A stretch of 64,000 bases of DNA from Bog-793 sp963803025 (GCA_963803025.1 CAWDKZ010000011.1:62001-126000), one strand, 5' to 3'. Shown: positions 33,960 to 43,649, counted from the first letter of the stretch. The notes: generated from the sequence alone by a model not told the origin. Translations and numbers: made by a program.

Positions 33960-34385
33960 ATGCCGGCAAAGGGAAGCGCTGAGTGGAAAGGTAACGTGCC
34001 CACTGGTACTGGCACGTTTAGCGCGGGTGACACCATCAGCGGCGGCTACACCTACAAGTCCCGTTTCGAGGACGGACCCGGGTCCAACCCAGAGCAGCTG
34101 ATCGCGGCGGCACACGCCGCCTGCTTCTCGATGGCCCTTGCCGGCCTCCTAGCCAATTCGGGCCATCCACCGGACTCGGTGCACACCGACGCCACGGTCA
34201 CCCTGAGGCCTGTCGATGGTTCCCCGACGATCACCAAGATCGAACTGGTCACGGTGGGACGGGTGCCGGGCATTGACGAGGCCACCTTCGTGGAGAAGGC
34301 CCTGGCCGCCAAGGCGGGCTGTCCAGTGAGCAGGGCCTTGGCCGGGGTGCCAGACATCATCCTCGACGCCTCCCTGGCCCGGTAG
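33960..34385 (+). CDS. osmC: OsmC-family peroxiredoxin
   Basis: A 141-residue OsmC/Ohr-type protein. The peroxidatic Cys lies in AAHAACFSMAL and the resolving Cys in KAGCPVSRAL. The N-terminal GSAEWKG and the YKSRFEDGPGSNPEQL block are those of OsmC, which detoxifies organic hydroperoxides. ATG 33960 follows AAGGAGG. It is followed 15 bases later by the broken thiolase start. Confidence 0.94.
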   Translation: MPAKGSAEWKGNVPTGTGTFSAGDTISGGYTYKSRFEDGPGSNPEQLIAAAHAACFSMALAGLLANSGHPPDSVHTDATVTLRPVDGSPTITKIELVTVGRVPGIDEATFVEKALAAKAGCPVSRALAGVPDIILDASLAR

Positions 34386-34399
34386 GAAGGAACCACCCA

Positions 34400-34465
34400 A
34401 TGACCGAGGCATTCATCCTCGGCGGCCAACGAACGCCGGTCGGGCGGACTGCCGGTCAGCAGTGA
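34400..34465 (+). pseudogene. Acetyl-CoA acetyltransferase remnant (first 21 codons)
   Basis: After a GGAAGGAA site, ATG 34400 begins MTEAFILGGQRTPVGR-TAG, the unmistakable N-terminus of a thiolase (A-x-I-x-G-x-RTPxGR). The frame then hits TGA after 21 codons, and no further thiolase sequence follows. The break lies about 110 bases before the end of a recombinase pseudogene, so the gene was probably cut by integration or deletion. Confidence 0.72.
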
Positions 34466-34574
34466 CCGAATCGGCGATTTGTATTCCGAGAAGTGCCCCA
34501 GAATATGCAGTCACAACGACGTACCACGCGTCATCAAAGTGCCGCGAGGTGACGCTCGGGTGGCGCGTCGACGA

Positions 34575-35485
34575 TTAGCCGCCAGCAACGAAGGCGACGG
34601 CGACGTAGGCGGCGTGTCGGTCGAAGCTCTCCCGACGACGGTCGTAGACCGTCGTCGTCCTTGGATCGGCGTGTCGGGCGGCGATCTGAACGTCGCGCAG
34701 CGGAACACCGGCGTCGAGGGCGGCCATGATGAACCCGGCCCAGAGCATGTGGGGGTGGACGGCTCCCAGGCCTGCCCGCTTGCCGATTGAGCGCACCCAA
34801 CGGTGGGCGGTTCGGCAGTCGAGTCGCTCGCCGTCGCGCCGGCGCAGGATCGGTCCCTCCGACCGTTCCCCGACGGCGAGGTCAATCGTTCTCGCCGTGC
34901 GCGGCACGAGCGGGATGACGGCCGGCTTGTTGCCCTTCCCGATGATGCGAAGGGTTCGGTGTCCGCGGTCAAAGCCGAGGTCCTCGATGTTCGTTCCGCA
35001 CGCCTCGCAACCCGGAGGCCGTTCAGTCCGAGGAGCACCGCCAGTGCGGCGTGATCACGATCGAACCTCTCGGCGGTGAAGAGGAACGTTCCGAGCTCGC
35101 CGCGGTCCATGCCCCGACCTTCGCTCGGATACACCTTTGGGCGTCGCACGTACTGAGCCGGGTTGGACGAAATTCTCCCGTCGATATGGGCGAAGCGGTA
35201 GAAGCCGCACACCGTCGACAGTCGCCGGTCAATCGTCGAAGCGGCGATGCCCCGCTCCTCGAGCGTTGTGCGGTAGAGCTCGAGGTGCGGTCGCGTCGCA
35301 TCGAGAACCGGGAGCTTCGCATCGGTCGTCCACTGGAAAAAGGAGCGAAGGTCGAAGCGGCAGGCGTCGAGAGTTCTCCCGCCGTAGCGGGCGAGAAAAG
35401 CCACTGCGGCCACGTGTGCTTCGTCAAAGGCAAACTCCCTCCCAGGTGGTTCAAGGGACGCGGTCGTCGGTTGCAGTCCAGGCAT
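34575..35485 (-). pseudogene. Tyrosine recombinase, frameshifted
   Basis: ATG 35485 follows GGAGG. The first 160 residues carry an N-terminal SAM-like core-binding domain (FLARYGGRTLDAC...FFQW...STIDRRLSTVCGFYRFA) and start the catalytic domain at LLGLNGLRV. One base appears to be missing near 35008. The continuation (SEACGTN, IIGKGNKPA, PRTART...) then runs in another frame to 34575. In that part the usual H-x-L-R of the active site reads HMLWAG, so the second catalytic Arg is Trp. The GH motif reads ARHADPRTT, and the Tyr in TTTVYDR is kept. It is probably inactive. Confidence 0.8.
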
Positions 35486-35671
35486 CGTCTTCCTCCGTTT
35501 GTTGAGGAAGACAGCGAACACCCTGCCAAGGAGTCGGCAATCTGGGGCTCGACCGGTATCCGAAAATGCGCGCCAGAACGAACGCCGAGGACTTGCCCCA
35601 ATGCCGATCGGGCATGGTTACTTCCGTCGCGCACCGGGGGAATATGGGGCGTATTCAGTGTGGTCTGGGTG

Positions 35672-36211
35672 CTAAGAGTGCTGCTTTTGCACATCCCAGG
35701 CGTGATGGATGGGATCGTGGATCATATAGCGGGCGATAGTGCCAACGGTGAAGGACGCCCCGTCACTTCGACGGCCGGGTCGAAGCCAGGACGGACCAGA
35801 CACTCCGTCGAGCGCCGACGCCAACGACTCGGCGGCAAAGGCGAGCTCAGCAGCGGCCACCTCGGGAGCTTGTTGCTCGTAGGAATGAGCGATTGCGGCA
35901 GCGTCCTGGTCCCAATTCTCAAACAGCGGATCGTCTTCGGTCAGCATGCGTTCGATCCGTGTTCTGTGGAGCCGATAGACGTCGCGCACGTGACATGCGT
36001 ACTCCAGAGTCGACCACGTTGACTCGTTGGGACGACCTGGTCGAATGGTGCCATTGCGCCGGAATCGTTCCCATACCTGCGCGTTGTCTCGAAGTAGACC
36101 GGCGACATCTTCAGCTTCGCACTTGCTGGCGTCAAAGCTGCACTCGGGACAGGCTCGGTCGAGGACCCACATCCAGTCCTTCGTGTCGGGAACAATCACA
36201 CGAGTCAGCAT
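35672..36211 (-). CDS. DinB/maleylpyruvate isomerase-like protein
   Basis: A 179-residue four-helix-bundle protein of the DinB superfamily. The N-terminal DTKDWMWVLDRACPEC is typical of an actinobacterial subgroup. Metal-ligand histidines are seen in EYACHVRDVYRLH and HDPIHHAWDV. These proteins often use mycothiol or bacillithiol. The specific reaction is unknown. ATG 36211 gives the standard N-terminus. GTG 36238 is also possible. Confidence 0.85.
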   Translation of the reverse strand: MLTRVIVPDTKDWMWVLDRACPECSFDASKCEAEDVAGLLRDNAQVWERFRRNGTIRPGRPNESTWSTLEYACHVRDVYRLHRTRIERMLTEDDPLFENWDQDAAAIAHSYEQQAPEVAAAELAFAAESLASALDGVSGPSWLRPGRRSDGASFTVGTIARYMIHDPIHHAWDVQKQHS

Positions 36212-36399
36212 ACGACTACTGACTTTGTCGAAGAGCACCAGTTCGAACGGGCTACTTAACCCACCGACGGACTGAGCTGCCCCGACGTTGGGCTGGAGAC
36301 TTCGGCGCGATCATTGGACGGGCATCTGCTGCTGCTCCGCCCGGGCGCACAGGTCCGGCAATCGGGGACAGCTTCCGTGGGTGCGACGATTGGTGCCCG

Positions 36400-36621
36400 T
36401 TAAGACTGCTCGGGCGATTCCTCTTCCTCAGGGAAGCTGACGAGCCGAGGACGTGAGCCCGCGACAACGTCGAAGAATGGATTCATTGATGGCGGCGGAG
36501 GAGGAAGCCGATTCACCGAAGCCTCCGCGGCACGTAGCTCGGGACTCGATTCGATTTCCTCTAACTCGGAGAGTGCGTCGTTTGCATGAGCATCGCGACG
36601 TCTACGGTGAAAAATGCTCAT
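36400..36621 (-). CDS. Small acidic protein, hypothetical
   Basis: A 73-residue ORF from ATG 36621: basic start (SIFHRRRRD), acidic helix (LSELEEIE), a run of five prolines, and an acidic end. No family is known. The open frame continues upstream to 36930, but that part is antisense to nothing recognisable. Composition and a weak GTGAGA site support only modest confidence. Confidence 0.4.
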   Translation of the reverse strand: MSIFHRRRRDAHANDALSELEEIESSPELRAAEASVNRLPPPPPSMNPFFDVVAGSRPRLVSFPEEEESPEQS

Positions 36622-36784
36622 AAATCTCACGATAACTGAGCGGGCCTGGTGCCGCTGCGGACCTGGTGGCGCTGCGGACGCGGCGATCGGGGACATGGTC
36701 AGAGTGAGGCGCGTTTCGGGGCATCTACGAAACGTGAAAAGTCGGTTCGGACGAACAGCGCGTCGATCCCCCCAGAGCCGCGCT

Positions 36785-37108
36785 CTACGCCCGAGTGTGG
36801 AGGGCATCGTGCATGAGGACCCGCCGGAGTTTCCAAAACGAGGGTCGGGGCTTTGGAAGCGCGCGGATGGCCGGAATGAACCCGGTGTAGACGACCACGA
36901 AGCCAACGAGGTAAACACCCACGCCGACAACCAGAATCGTCAAGCCAGCATCTGTAGACCACACACGGGTGACGAGACCGCCGACGGCGACGAATAGGCC
37001 GAGCCCAGCTATCCGGAGCCCTCGAACTGCCAGTTTCCAAGGTGCAGTGGCGCGCAGGTCCGTCACGTCGTCCTTGTCAGCGTGGCCACTGCTTGGCCCC
37101 AACAACAT
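36785..37108 (-). CDS. Small membrane protein with two TM segments
   Basis: A 107-residue ORF with hydrophobic segments at about residues 30-48 (VRGLRIAGLGLFVAVGGLVT) and 53-78 (LTILVVGVGVYLVGFVVVYTGF), followed by a basic tail. Family not recognised. The orderly two-segment hairpin makes it likely to be real. Confidence 0.55.
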   Translation of the reverse strand: MLLGPSSGHADKDDVTDLRATAPWKLAVRGLRIAGLGLFVAVGGLVTRVWSTDAGLTILVVGVGVYLVGFVVVYTGFIPAIRALPKPRPSFWKLRRVLMHDALHTRA

Positions 37109-37293
37109 GCACCAACTTTAACTTTGCAGCAACGAAAGACCGATGGCACCTACGAATACTTTGTAGGTGTCTCACGGACCCGGCGTTGTGTGACGCTCGG
37201 TTCGAACCTTCCCCACGCGAATATGGGACACAGAGCAGGCACCGTGGATGCGTCGCTCGTAGATTTCCCGAGAACGCCCAACGCGAAGTTCCC

Positions 37294-37560
37294 TCAGCCC
37301 TGACGATTGCGTGTCCACGGGGGTCGAGACTTCGGTGGCGGGTAGACATAACGAGCGATCGTCGCCGAAGTCCAACCGATCCACCAGCCCCCGCAAACAG
37401 GCAAGACAGCGCGCAACTTCTCCCTCTTGCCCGTTGCCGCAAGGGCCGTCAAGATGACGGCCCAGACAACTGCACAGGCGACGCTGTACGACGTGTAGCT
37501 TCCCGGCCGATTTCTCACCTGCGGATCATCGCAGCTCAACGTGGATGTGACAATCAGCAA
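37294..37560 (-). CDS. Small hydrophobic ORF, hypothetical
   Basis: An 88-residue frame with one good membrane segment (about 26-44, SVACAVVWAVILTALAATG) and a weaker one (about 55-70). The ATG has no clear ribosome binding site. Its proximity to another small membrane protein on the same strand is the only context. Confidence 0.35.
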   Translation of the reverse strand: MLIVTSTLSCDDPQVRNRPGSYTSYSVACAVVWAVILTALAATGKREKLRAVLPVCGGWWIGWTSATIARYVYPPPKSRPPWTRNRQG

Positions 37561-37904
37561 TGCTTTAACAATGCCGCACGAAGCACCCGCAGTCCCATAA
37601 CGGAAGTGCCGAACTGCGTCGCGCTCAGCCGGCGATCAGTGACACCCTCGCCGCAGTTCGTCGGCTCGCATTCTGGGGCAGTTGACGGAAGCGCTATCCA
37701 CGTTGAAGGTGCGTTTAGGGGTCGAGTCGAACATGCAAGCGTGTCGTTCACGTACGACCGCTAGGGCCATCTCTTCTCCGAGGTCGATAGCGGGGCCGCG
37801 GCGAAGTTGGATGTGGTTCGCACCTTGGGCTTGGGGGGCCGGGAAGGCAAAGAGAGCCACGCCTAACGCCATTGTTTCGAGGCTGAGCGCTCTGCGATAA
37901 GACC
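37561..37904. other. Intergenic, doubtful ORF only
   Basis: About 345 bases. A 72-codon plus-strand frame (37682-37900) has neither a recognised domain nor a start signal. I do not call a gene. Confidence 0.4.
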
Positions 37905-39023
37905 ATGCCGATGGGGCCCTACGAGGTGATCCGCACGTCTTACGCGGCTGGGCGCGAGGATCAACACGACATGCAGCACCAGGGAGTCCACTACGACACG
38001 GGAACCGTGTTCCGCGGCCCGGGCTATGCCATCTCGACGCGCCGGACGGCGCTCGAGATGTCGGTGGTGCGGCGCGAGCTCGAGATCGTCCGGGACGACC
38101 TCCACGCCAACGCGGTGCGGATCGTGGGCGGCGACGTCGGACGGACCACGGCTGTCGCTGAGATCGCGCTCGGACTCGGGCTCGAGGTGTGGTTCTCCCC
38201 GGCCTTCTTCGAGTACTCGCTGGAGGAAACCGCGACGCGACTGGTCGCAGCGGCCGAGGCGGCAACACCGCTGTACGCGGCCCATCCGGGGCGTGTGGTC
38301 TTCGTCGCCGGCAGCGAGCTCACGCTCTTCACACCGGGGCTGATCGCCGGCAAGAGCGTGACCAAGCGTCTGCAGCACCTCAAAGGAGACCCGTCGCTGC
38401 TCAGCAACGGGAAACTCGACGAGTACCTGGCGACCCTGGTGCCCAGATTGCGCGCCGTGTTCGATGGCCCGCTTACCTACGCCTCGCTCACCTTCGAGGA
38501 GGTGGACTGGGGACCTCTCGACTTCGTGGGCGTCGATCACTACCGCGAGGCCCGGACCAAGGACCGCTACGTAGAGATGCTCGAACCCTTCCTGTCAACG
38601 GGCAAGCCGGTGATCGTCACCGAGTTCGGGATGCGCACCTTCCGTGGCGCCGAGAGTTCCGGCGCCCTGGGGTTCGGGGTCAGCGACACCACCCGACTGT
38701 GGCTCCACACGCGACCGGTGATCGGGCGTTTCGTCCGGCCCCGTCTGAAGGGGACGTTCCAGCGTGACGAAGCCATGCAGGCCCGCGAGCTCGCCGATAC
38801 CCTCGACGAACTCGAACGCTCAGGGGTGGCCGGCGCCCTACTGTCGACCTTCGTGACACCCGGGGCCTACACCGACGACGATCCTCGCTACGACCTCGAC
38901 ATGGACTCCATGTCACTCGTGAAGTCCTTGCCCGACAGGCGCCACGGGATCGTCTACCCGGACATGCCCTGGGAGCCTAAGGAGGCGTTCGCCGCGGTGG
39001 CGTACCACTTCGCCGGTCACTGA
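37905..39023 (+). CDS. Glycoside-hydrolase-like TIM barrel protein
   Basis: A 372-residue cytoplasmic protein. It reads like a (beta/alpha)8 glycosidase of the GH5/GH-A superfamily: a strand ending NAVRIVGG, then LEVWFSPAFFEYS, VFVAGSELTLF (a strand-4-like Glu), DFVGVDHYRE, and PVIVTEFGMRTF with a Glu where the GH-A nucleophile sits. Proteins of this kind are sometimes labelled abortive infection proteins in actinobacteria. The substrate is unknown. The start may be a later ATG (for example 37971). Confidence 0.65.
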   Translation: MPMGPYEVIRTSYAAGREDQHDMQHQGVHYDTGTVFRGPGYAISTRRTALEMSVVRRELEIVRDDLHANAVRIVGGDVGRTTAVAEIALGLGLEVWFSPAFFEYSLEETATRLVAAAEAATPLYAAHPGRVVFVAGSELTLFTPGLIAGKSVTKRLQHLKGDPSLLSNGKLDEYLATLVPRLRAVFDGPLTYASLTFEEVDWGPLDFVGVDHYREARTKDRYVEMLEPFLSTGKPVIVTEFGMRTFRGAESSGALGFGVSDTTRLWLHTRPVIGRFVRPRLKGTFQRDEAMQARELADTLDELERSGVAGALLSTFVTPGAYTDDDPRYDLDMDSMSLVKSLPDRRHGIVYPDMPWEPKEAFAAVAYHFAGH

Positions 39024-39643
39024 CCGGGGGTCACGCCGACGCACCTCTCCGGCAGGGGCTTGTCCAGTTACATGGATGCCCCTTCCAACGAGATCTGGGG
39101 ATGGTCCTTGTTGTCGGCCAGTGACGCTCGGAGCAGACGCGCAGAACATCGCGGGCTATGGAGCAGCTGCCCGCCCACATTGACGGCTCTTCTCCCGAGG
39201 TCCATCCGGCTGACGTGACCGATGGATTTGCCAACACGGCGGCTTGTAAAGGACTCATCGCTGGTATGAGGCACGTATTGGGTACGCCGGTCGGAACCGA
39301 CCTCCCGGCTCGACAGAAGGATCAGCTCAGGACATGAACCGCCCCTCCTCAAGGGGCGCACTCGGCAGCACACCTTATGCACATGAGTCAGCCGCTTGTG
39401 AGTGTCCCCAAACGCGCGCTCGATGTAGCGCCGCCGGGTATCCCTGACCTGCCGTACTGCCGCACCTAACTGATGCGATTAGGGGACGCGACAGCGGTAC
39501 CCGCCCTCGCGCGTGTTATGGGTCGCGCGACCCAGCGCTCGATCTGTCGGTCTGCTCGCCCTGGGGTGCTCCACCCGTAGCGTTCGGTTACACGGCAGAA
39601 CCGGCTGATCTGCGTCACCTGCCGTGCAGGTCCGCGGCATCGT
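39024..39643. other. Gene-poor stretch
   Basis: About 620 bases before the APC permease gene. There is no domain in any frame. A minus-strand frame near 39480-39620 has plausible composition but no start or family. Confidence 0.5.
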
Positions 39644-42199
39644 ATGGATGATGCAGGGAAGCGACGTGGAGCCTTCGCCGCGGCGCGGCCGAGCAGGAAG
39701 CCGACACCGAGTGATGGGTCCTCGTCCGAGGGTGCCGCCGATGAGCCACCTTCGGCTGCGGAATTGTGGTTAGGTGAGGCCGTGCAAAGGATGCCGCCGG
39801 GCGCAGCCGCCGCAGCCGCTGGGCACACAGCCGGGCCGGAACCCTCGAGCACCGACCGGCCCTTCGCCCCCGACGCGTTGCCCGGGCCGGACATCCTGAC
39901 GCTGCCGGAAACGGTCCGCTACCGGCTGAAGAACGCCCTCCTCGGGCCCCCGCTCGCCACCGAGCGTCAAACGGTGGAACGGCTCGGCAAGATCGCCGGT
40001 CTCGGCGTTCTCGCACCCGACATGATCTCGTCGTCGGCCTACGGCACCGAGGAGATGCTCACCCAGCTCGTCCCGTGGTTCGGGGTCGCCGCGTTCGCGC
40101 TGTTGGTGCCCGTGACGCTCGTCATCTTGGGCATCCTCGTCTTCGTCACGCTCTCGTACCTCGAGGTGATCAAGGCGTATACGAAAGCGGGCGGATCGTA
40201 CGTTGTCGCCCGCGACAATTTCGGTCCCCGGACCGCACAGGTGGCGGCGGTGGCGCTGCTCATCGACTACACGGTCACGGTCGCCGTGCAGTGTACGGCC
40301 GGTACCGACGCGCTCACCTCGCTCGTCCCGAAGCTCGTCCCCTACACCGTGCCGGTAACGGTCGCGGTGATCATCATCCTGTGTTACGGCAACCTGCGCG
40401 GCATCCGCGAGGGGGCGAAGACGTTCGCCCTGCCGACCTATCTGTTCATCCTCGGACTCGGGTCGGTGATCGTCGTCGGAATGATCCGCGAAGCGCTTGG
40501 TGATGTGCCGGCCAAGATCTCCCGCCATGCCGGCATGCTGCCTTTCGGCCAACACAGCGGGTTAGTCGCCTTCGCCGCGATCATCGTGATCCTCCGGGGC
40601 GTCGCTAACGGCGGCTCGTCCCTTACCGGCCTCGAGGCCATCTCGAACTCCGTCGGCGCCTTCAGACGACCCGAGGCGCGCAACGGCCGGATCACCCTCG
40701 TCGTCATGAGCAGCGTGCTCGGTTTCCTCGTGCTCGGGGTCACGCTGCTCGCGCACTGGTCACACGCCTCGCCTTACGCCGCGGGTTCTCCGACGGTTGT
40801 CGCGCAGGTGGCGGGGTGGGTGTGCGGCACGCGCGGCGTCGGAATGGCGCTGAGAGACCTCGTGGTGATCGCCACGATGTTGATCCTGTTCACCGGGGGC
40901 AACACCAGCTTCAACGGCTTCCCCTACCTGGCGAGCTTCGTCGCCGCGGACTCGTTCCTTCCCCGACAGCTGACGAGGCGCGGGCACCGGCTGGCATTTT
41001 CCAACGGCATCATCGTGCTCGCGGTCGTCGGTATCGCCCTCGTGGCCGGCACGGGCGCCAATCTCACAAGCCTCGTGGCGCTCTACGCGATCGGCGTCTT
41101 CACCGGCTTCACCATGGCCGGAGCCGGGATGGTGAAGCACCATCGCACGCAGCGCGAGGCAGGTTGGCGTTACCGCCAGGTGATCAACGGCTTTGCCGCC
41201 GTGCTTTCGGCCGTCGTCGTCCTCATCTTCGCCGTGTTCAAGTTCACCGAGGGTGCCTGGCTGGTGGTGGTGGCTGGGCCGTTGCTCTACTGGTTGCTTC
41301 TCCGCCTCCACCGCCAGTACACAGCGGAGTCCGCCGAGCTGGAGGTCGGGGCAGCACAGGCCTGTGAGGCGCCGGTCATGCGTCGCCATGTCGTGATCCT
41401 CCTTGTCGGCCGGCTCGACCTCGCCGCAGCTCGCGCCGTGCAGTACGCGCGCACGCTGATGCCAGATGAGCTGCGGGCGGTGCACTTCGCGGTGGACCCG
41501 CGGGAAGCGGCAAAGCTCGAAGCCGAGTGGAGCCGTCTCGGGCTCTCGAGACTGCCGCTCGACCTCGTCGACTGCCCCGACCGCCGCCTCGTACGTGCCG
41601 CGCTCGAGCTCGCGGCGCAGATACTCGCCCAGGATGACACCGAGCTCTCGGTCGTGATGCCGCGACGCGCCTTCGCTACGGCATGGCAGCGGATCCTCCA
41701 CGACCGCACCGCCGACCGGATCGCGGCGGCTGTGTCCCAGCTGCCGCATGCCAACGCGACGATCGTGCCTTTCCAGCTGTCCAATGCCAGCGCGCAGCAC
41801 CGGGCCAAGGCGCTCCTGGAGCGCATGGGGACCCGCCGTGCCCGCCCCGCGGCCCGGCCCGCTGTCCATCCCGCCGACGAGCTGACCCCCAGGGTTGCCG
41901 GCACCACGCCGATATCCGAGGCCCAATGGCGCGCCCGGGTGCGTGTCGCGGGGCGGATCCACTCGGTGCGTGTTCCGGCCGGGGGTGCCACCGCCAACCT
42001 GGAATGCACGCTCGTCGATGCCTCGGGAGCGATCCTCCTCGTGTTCCAGGGCCGCCGGCATATTCCCGGAGTCCAGCAGGGAGCTCGTCTCGTCGCCCGA
42101 GGCATGGTCGGCGCGTGGCAGGGGCAACTCGCGATTTTGAACCCCGCCTACGAACTCCTCGCCGGGCCAAAGGAGGCCGACGCCCCAGCCTCGCTCTGA
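39644..42199 (+). CDS. APC-family permease fused to a cytoplasmic domain and OB-fold
   Basis: An 851-residue protein. Residues 1-95 are low-complexity, so the true start may be later, because homologues begin near ETVRYRLKNALLGPP. An APC-superfamily permease with about 12 membrane segments spans residues 115-560 (GVLAPDMISSSAYGTEEML at the first). Residues 579-730 form a soluble alpha/beta domain (RRHVVILLVGRLDLAAARAVQYAR). Residues about 760-845 are an OB-fold (WRARVRVAGRIHSVRV...LVARGMVGAW). It is followed by two TrkA genes, as around mycobacterial ceoB/ceoC, where the OB-fold protein is separate. Potassium or amino acid transport is likely. Confidence 0.85.
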   Translation: MDDAGKRRGAFAAARPSRKPTPSDGSSSEGAADEPPSAAELWLGEAVQRMPPGAAAAAAGHTAGPEPSSTDRPFAPDALPGPDILTLPETVRYRLKNALLGPPLATERQTVERLGKIAGLGVLAPDMISSSAYGTEEMLTQLVPWFGVAAFALLVPVTLVILGILVFVTLSYLEVIKAYTKAGGSYVVARDNFGPRTAQVAAVALLIDYTVTVAVQCTAGTDALTSLVPKLVPYTVPVTVAVIIILCYGNLRGIREGAKTFALPTYLFILGLGSVIVVGMIREALGDVPAKISRHAGMLPFGQHSGLVAFAAIIVILRGVANGGSSLTGLEAISNSVGAFRRPEARNGRITLVVMSSVLGFLVLGVTLLAHWSHASPYAAGSPTVVAQVAGWVCGTRGVGMALRDLVVIATMLILFTGGNTSFNGFPYLASFVAADSFLPRQLTRRGHRLAFSNGIIVLAVVGIALVAGTGANLTSLVALYAIGVFTGFTMAGAGMVKHHRTQREAGWRYRQVINGFAAVLSAVVVLIFAVFKFTEGAWLVVVAGPLLYWLLLRLHRQYTAESAELEVGAAQACEAPVMRRHVVILLVGRLDLAAARAVQYARTLMPDELRAVHFAVDPREAAKLEAEWSRLGLSRLPLDLVDCPDRRLVRAALELAAQILAQDDTELSVVMPRRAFATAWQRILHDRTADRIAAAVSQLPHANATIVPFQLSNASAQHRAKALLERMGTRRARPAARPAVHPADELTPRVAGTTPISEAQWRARVRVAGRIHSVRVPAGGATANLECTLVDASGAILLVFQGRRHIPGVQQGARLVARGMVGAWQGQLAILNPAYELLAGPKEADAPASL

Positions 42200-42291
42200 G
42201 CGGGGATCTTCTTGGGCGCGGCCTTGCCGTGCCGGGACGCGGTCGGATTTCCGCCGGATGGGAGTTGTTCCCCGTCGCCGGGCGGTGTTGC

Positions 42292-42990
42292 ATGGTGGCG
42301 GTGCACGTCATCGTCGTCGGCTGTGGGAGGGTGGGTGCCGGGCTCGCTGTCCGCCTCGCCGAGCAGGGCCACGCGGTCTCCGTCATCGACCGGAAGCCGC
42401 AGTCCTTCTACCGGCTCCCCGACTCCTGGAGGGGCGAGACGATCGTCGGTTCCGGATTCAGCCTCGAGGACCTGAACGCGGCGGGGGCGAGCTTGGCAGG
42501 CGGTCTCGTCGCCGTGACGAACGGCGACAACACGAACATCCTCTCCGCCCGGATCGCCCGGGAGCACTACGGCATCGCCAACGTCGTGGCGCGGATCTAC
42601 GACCCGCGACGCGCCGTCATCTACGAGCGACTCGGGATACCGACGATCCCGACGGTGACCTGGACGATCGAGCAGGTGATGCGACGGCTCGTGCCCGAGA
42701 CGGACCTCGGCGCGTGGATGGACCCGACGGGCCGCCTCGTGCTTGTCGAGCGAGTGCTGCCAGAGGCCTGGGCGGGGAGGCCGCTCGACGGTCTCGTAAT
42801 CGAGAGCAGGGCCAAGGTCGTCGCGGTGATCCGCGCCGGCGAGCCGCGCCTTGATACCGCGGGGCTCATCGGTCAGGAAGGCGACACGCTGCACCTCGTC
42901 GTGACGAGGGACGCGCTCGGCGAGCTCGAGCAACTCCTCGCCGGTAAGGTGCCCCTGCCAGCCGACAATGAGGCGGCCGGTCGCCCGTGA
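42292..42990 (+). CDS. trkA: TrkA-type potassium uptake regulatory protein (first of pair)
   Basis: A 232-residue RCK protein: TrkA-N Rossmann domain with GCGRVGAGLAVRLAEQGH and the acidic VIDRK, and a TrkA-C domain (about residues 140-225, RLVLVERVLPEAWAGRPL...GDTLHLVV). It binds NAD(H) and gates cation transporters. ATG 42292 is chosen, since the long frame upstream is a shadow of the permease gene. Its stop overlaps the next gene by 4 bases (GTGA), like ceoB/ceoC. Confidence 0.92.
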   Translation: MVAVHVIVVGCGRVGAGLAVRLAEQGHAVSVIDRKPQSFYRLPDSWRGETIVGSGFSLEDLNAAGASLAGGLVAVTNGDNTNILSARIAREHYGIANVVARIYDPRRAVIYERLGIPTIPTVTWTIEQVMRRLVPETDLGAWMDPTGRLVLVERVLPEAWAGRPLDGLVIESRAKVVAVIRAGEPRLDTAGLIGQEGDTLHLVVTRDALGELEQLLAGKVPLPADNEAAGRP

Positions 42991-43649
42991 AGGTCGCGAT
43001 TGCGGGCGCGGGGGTCGTCGGCACGGCGATCGCGAGGGATCTCCACACGAACGGGCACGAGGTCCTCCTCATCGAGAAGGATCGCGCCGTCGTCGGGTCC
43101 TTGCAGCCGACGCTCGACGTTACGTGGGTCGTCGCCGACGCCTGCGAAATGAGTTCGCTCGACGCCGCCGGCATGTCCGAGGTCGATGTCGCGGTCGCTG
43201 TCACAGGAGACGACGAGGACAACCTCGTGATCTCGCTCCTCGCCAAGCAGGAGTTCGCCGTACCACACGTCATCGCGCGCGTGAACACCCCGGAGAACGG
43301 GTGGCTCTTCAATGACTCGTGGGGCGTCGACGTGTCGGTCTCGACTCCGGCGTTGCTCACCTCCCTTGTCGAGGAGGCCGTCTCGGTCGGCTCTCTCGTC
43401 CCGCTCCTCGAGCTCGGGGGCGGTGACACCTATCTCGTGGAGGTGACGCTCGCCGTCACGTCGCCGGTGGCGGGGACGGCGCTCGCCGACCTCGCGCTTC
43501 CGCGGGACGCGGCGGTCGTCGCCGTCAGGCGCAAGAGCCGTGTCCTGCCGCCGCGGGCCGACACGGTGTTCATCGCCGGCGACGAGATCCTTCTGCTGGT
43601 GACGAAGGACGCCGAGAACGCGGTCTACCGGCTACTCGTCGGCGCCTAG
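42987..43649 (+). CDS. trkA: TrkA-type potassium uptake regulatory protein (second of pair)
   Basis: A 220-residue RCK protein with GAGVVGTAIARDLHTNGH and LIEKD in the NAD-binding domain, VVADACEMSSLDAAG, and a TrkA-C domain from about residue 140 ending GDEILLLVTKD. GTG start overlaps the preceding trkA. The two probably form a hetero-oligomeric gating ring for the adjacent permease or for a channel elsewhere. Confidence 0.92.
   Translation: MKVAIAGAGVVGTAIARDLHTNGHEVLLIEKDRAVVGSLQPTLDVTWVVADACEMSSLDAAGMSEVDVAVAVTGDDEDNLVISLLAKQEFAVPHVIARVNTPENGWLFNDSWGVDVSVSTPALLTSLVEEAVSVGSLVPLLELGGGDTYLVEVTLAVTSPVAGTALADLALPRDAAVVAVRRKSRVLPPRADTVFIAGDEILLLVTKDAENAVYRLLVGA

Noticed and set aside
37682..37900. 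72-codon plus-strand ORF before the TIM barrel gene
   Set aside because: No ribosome binding site, no recognisable domain and no hydrophobic pattern. GC-rich DNA gives such frames by chance.
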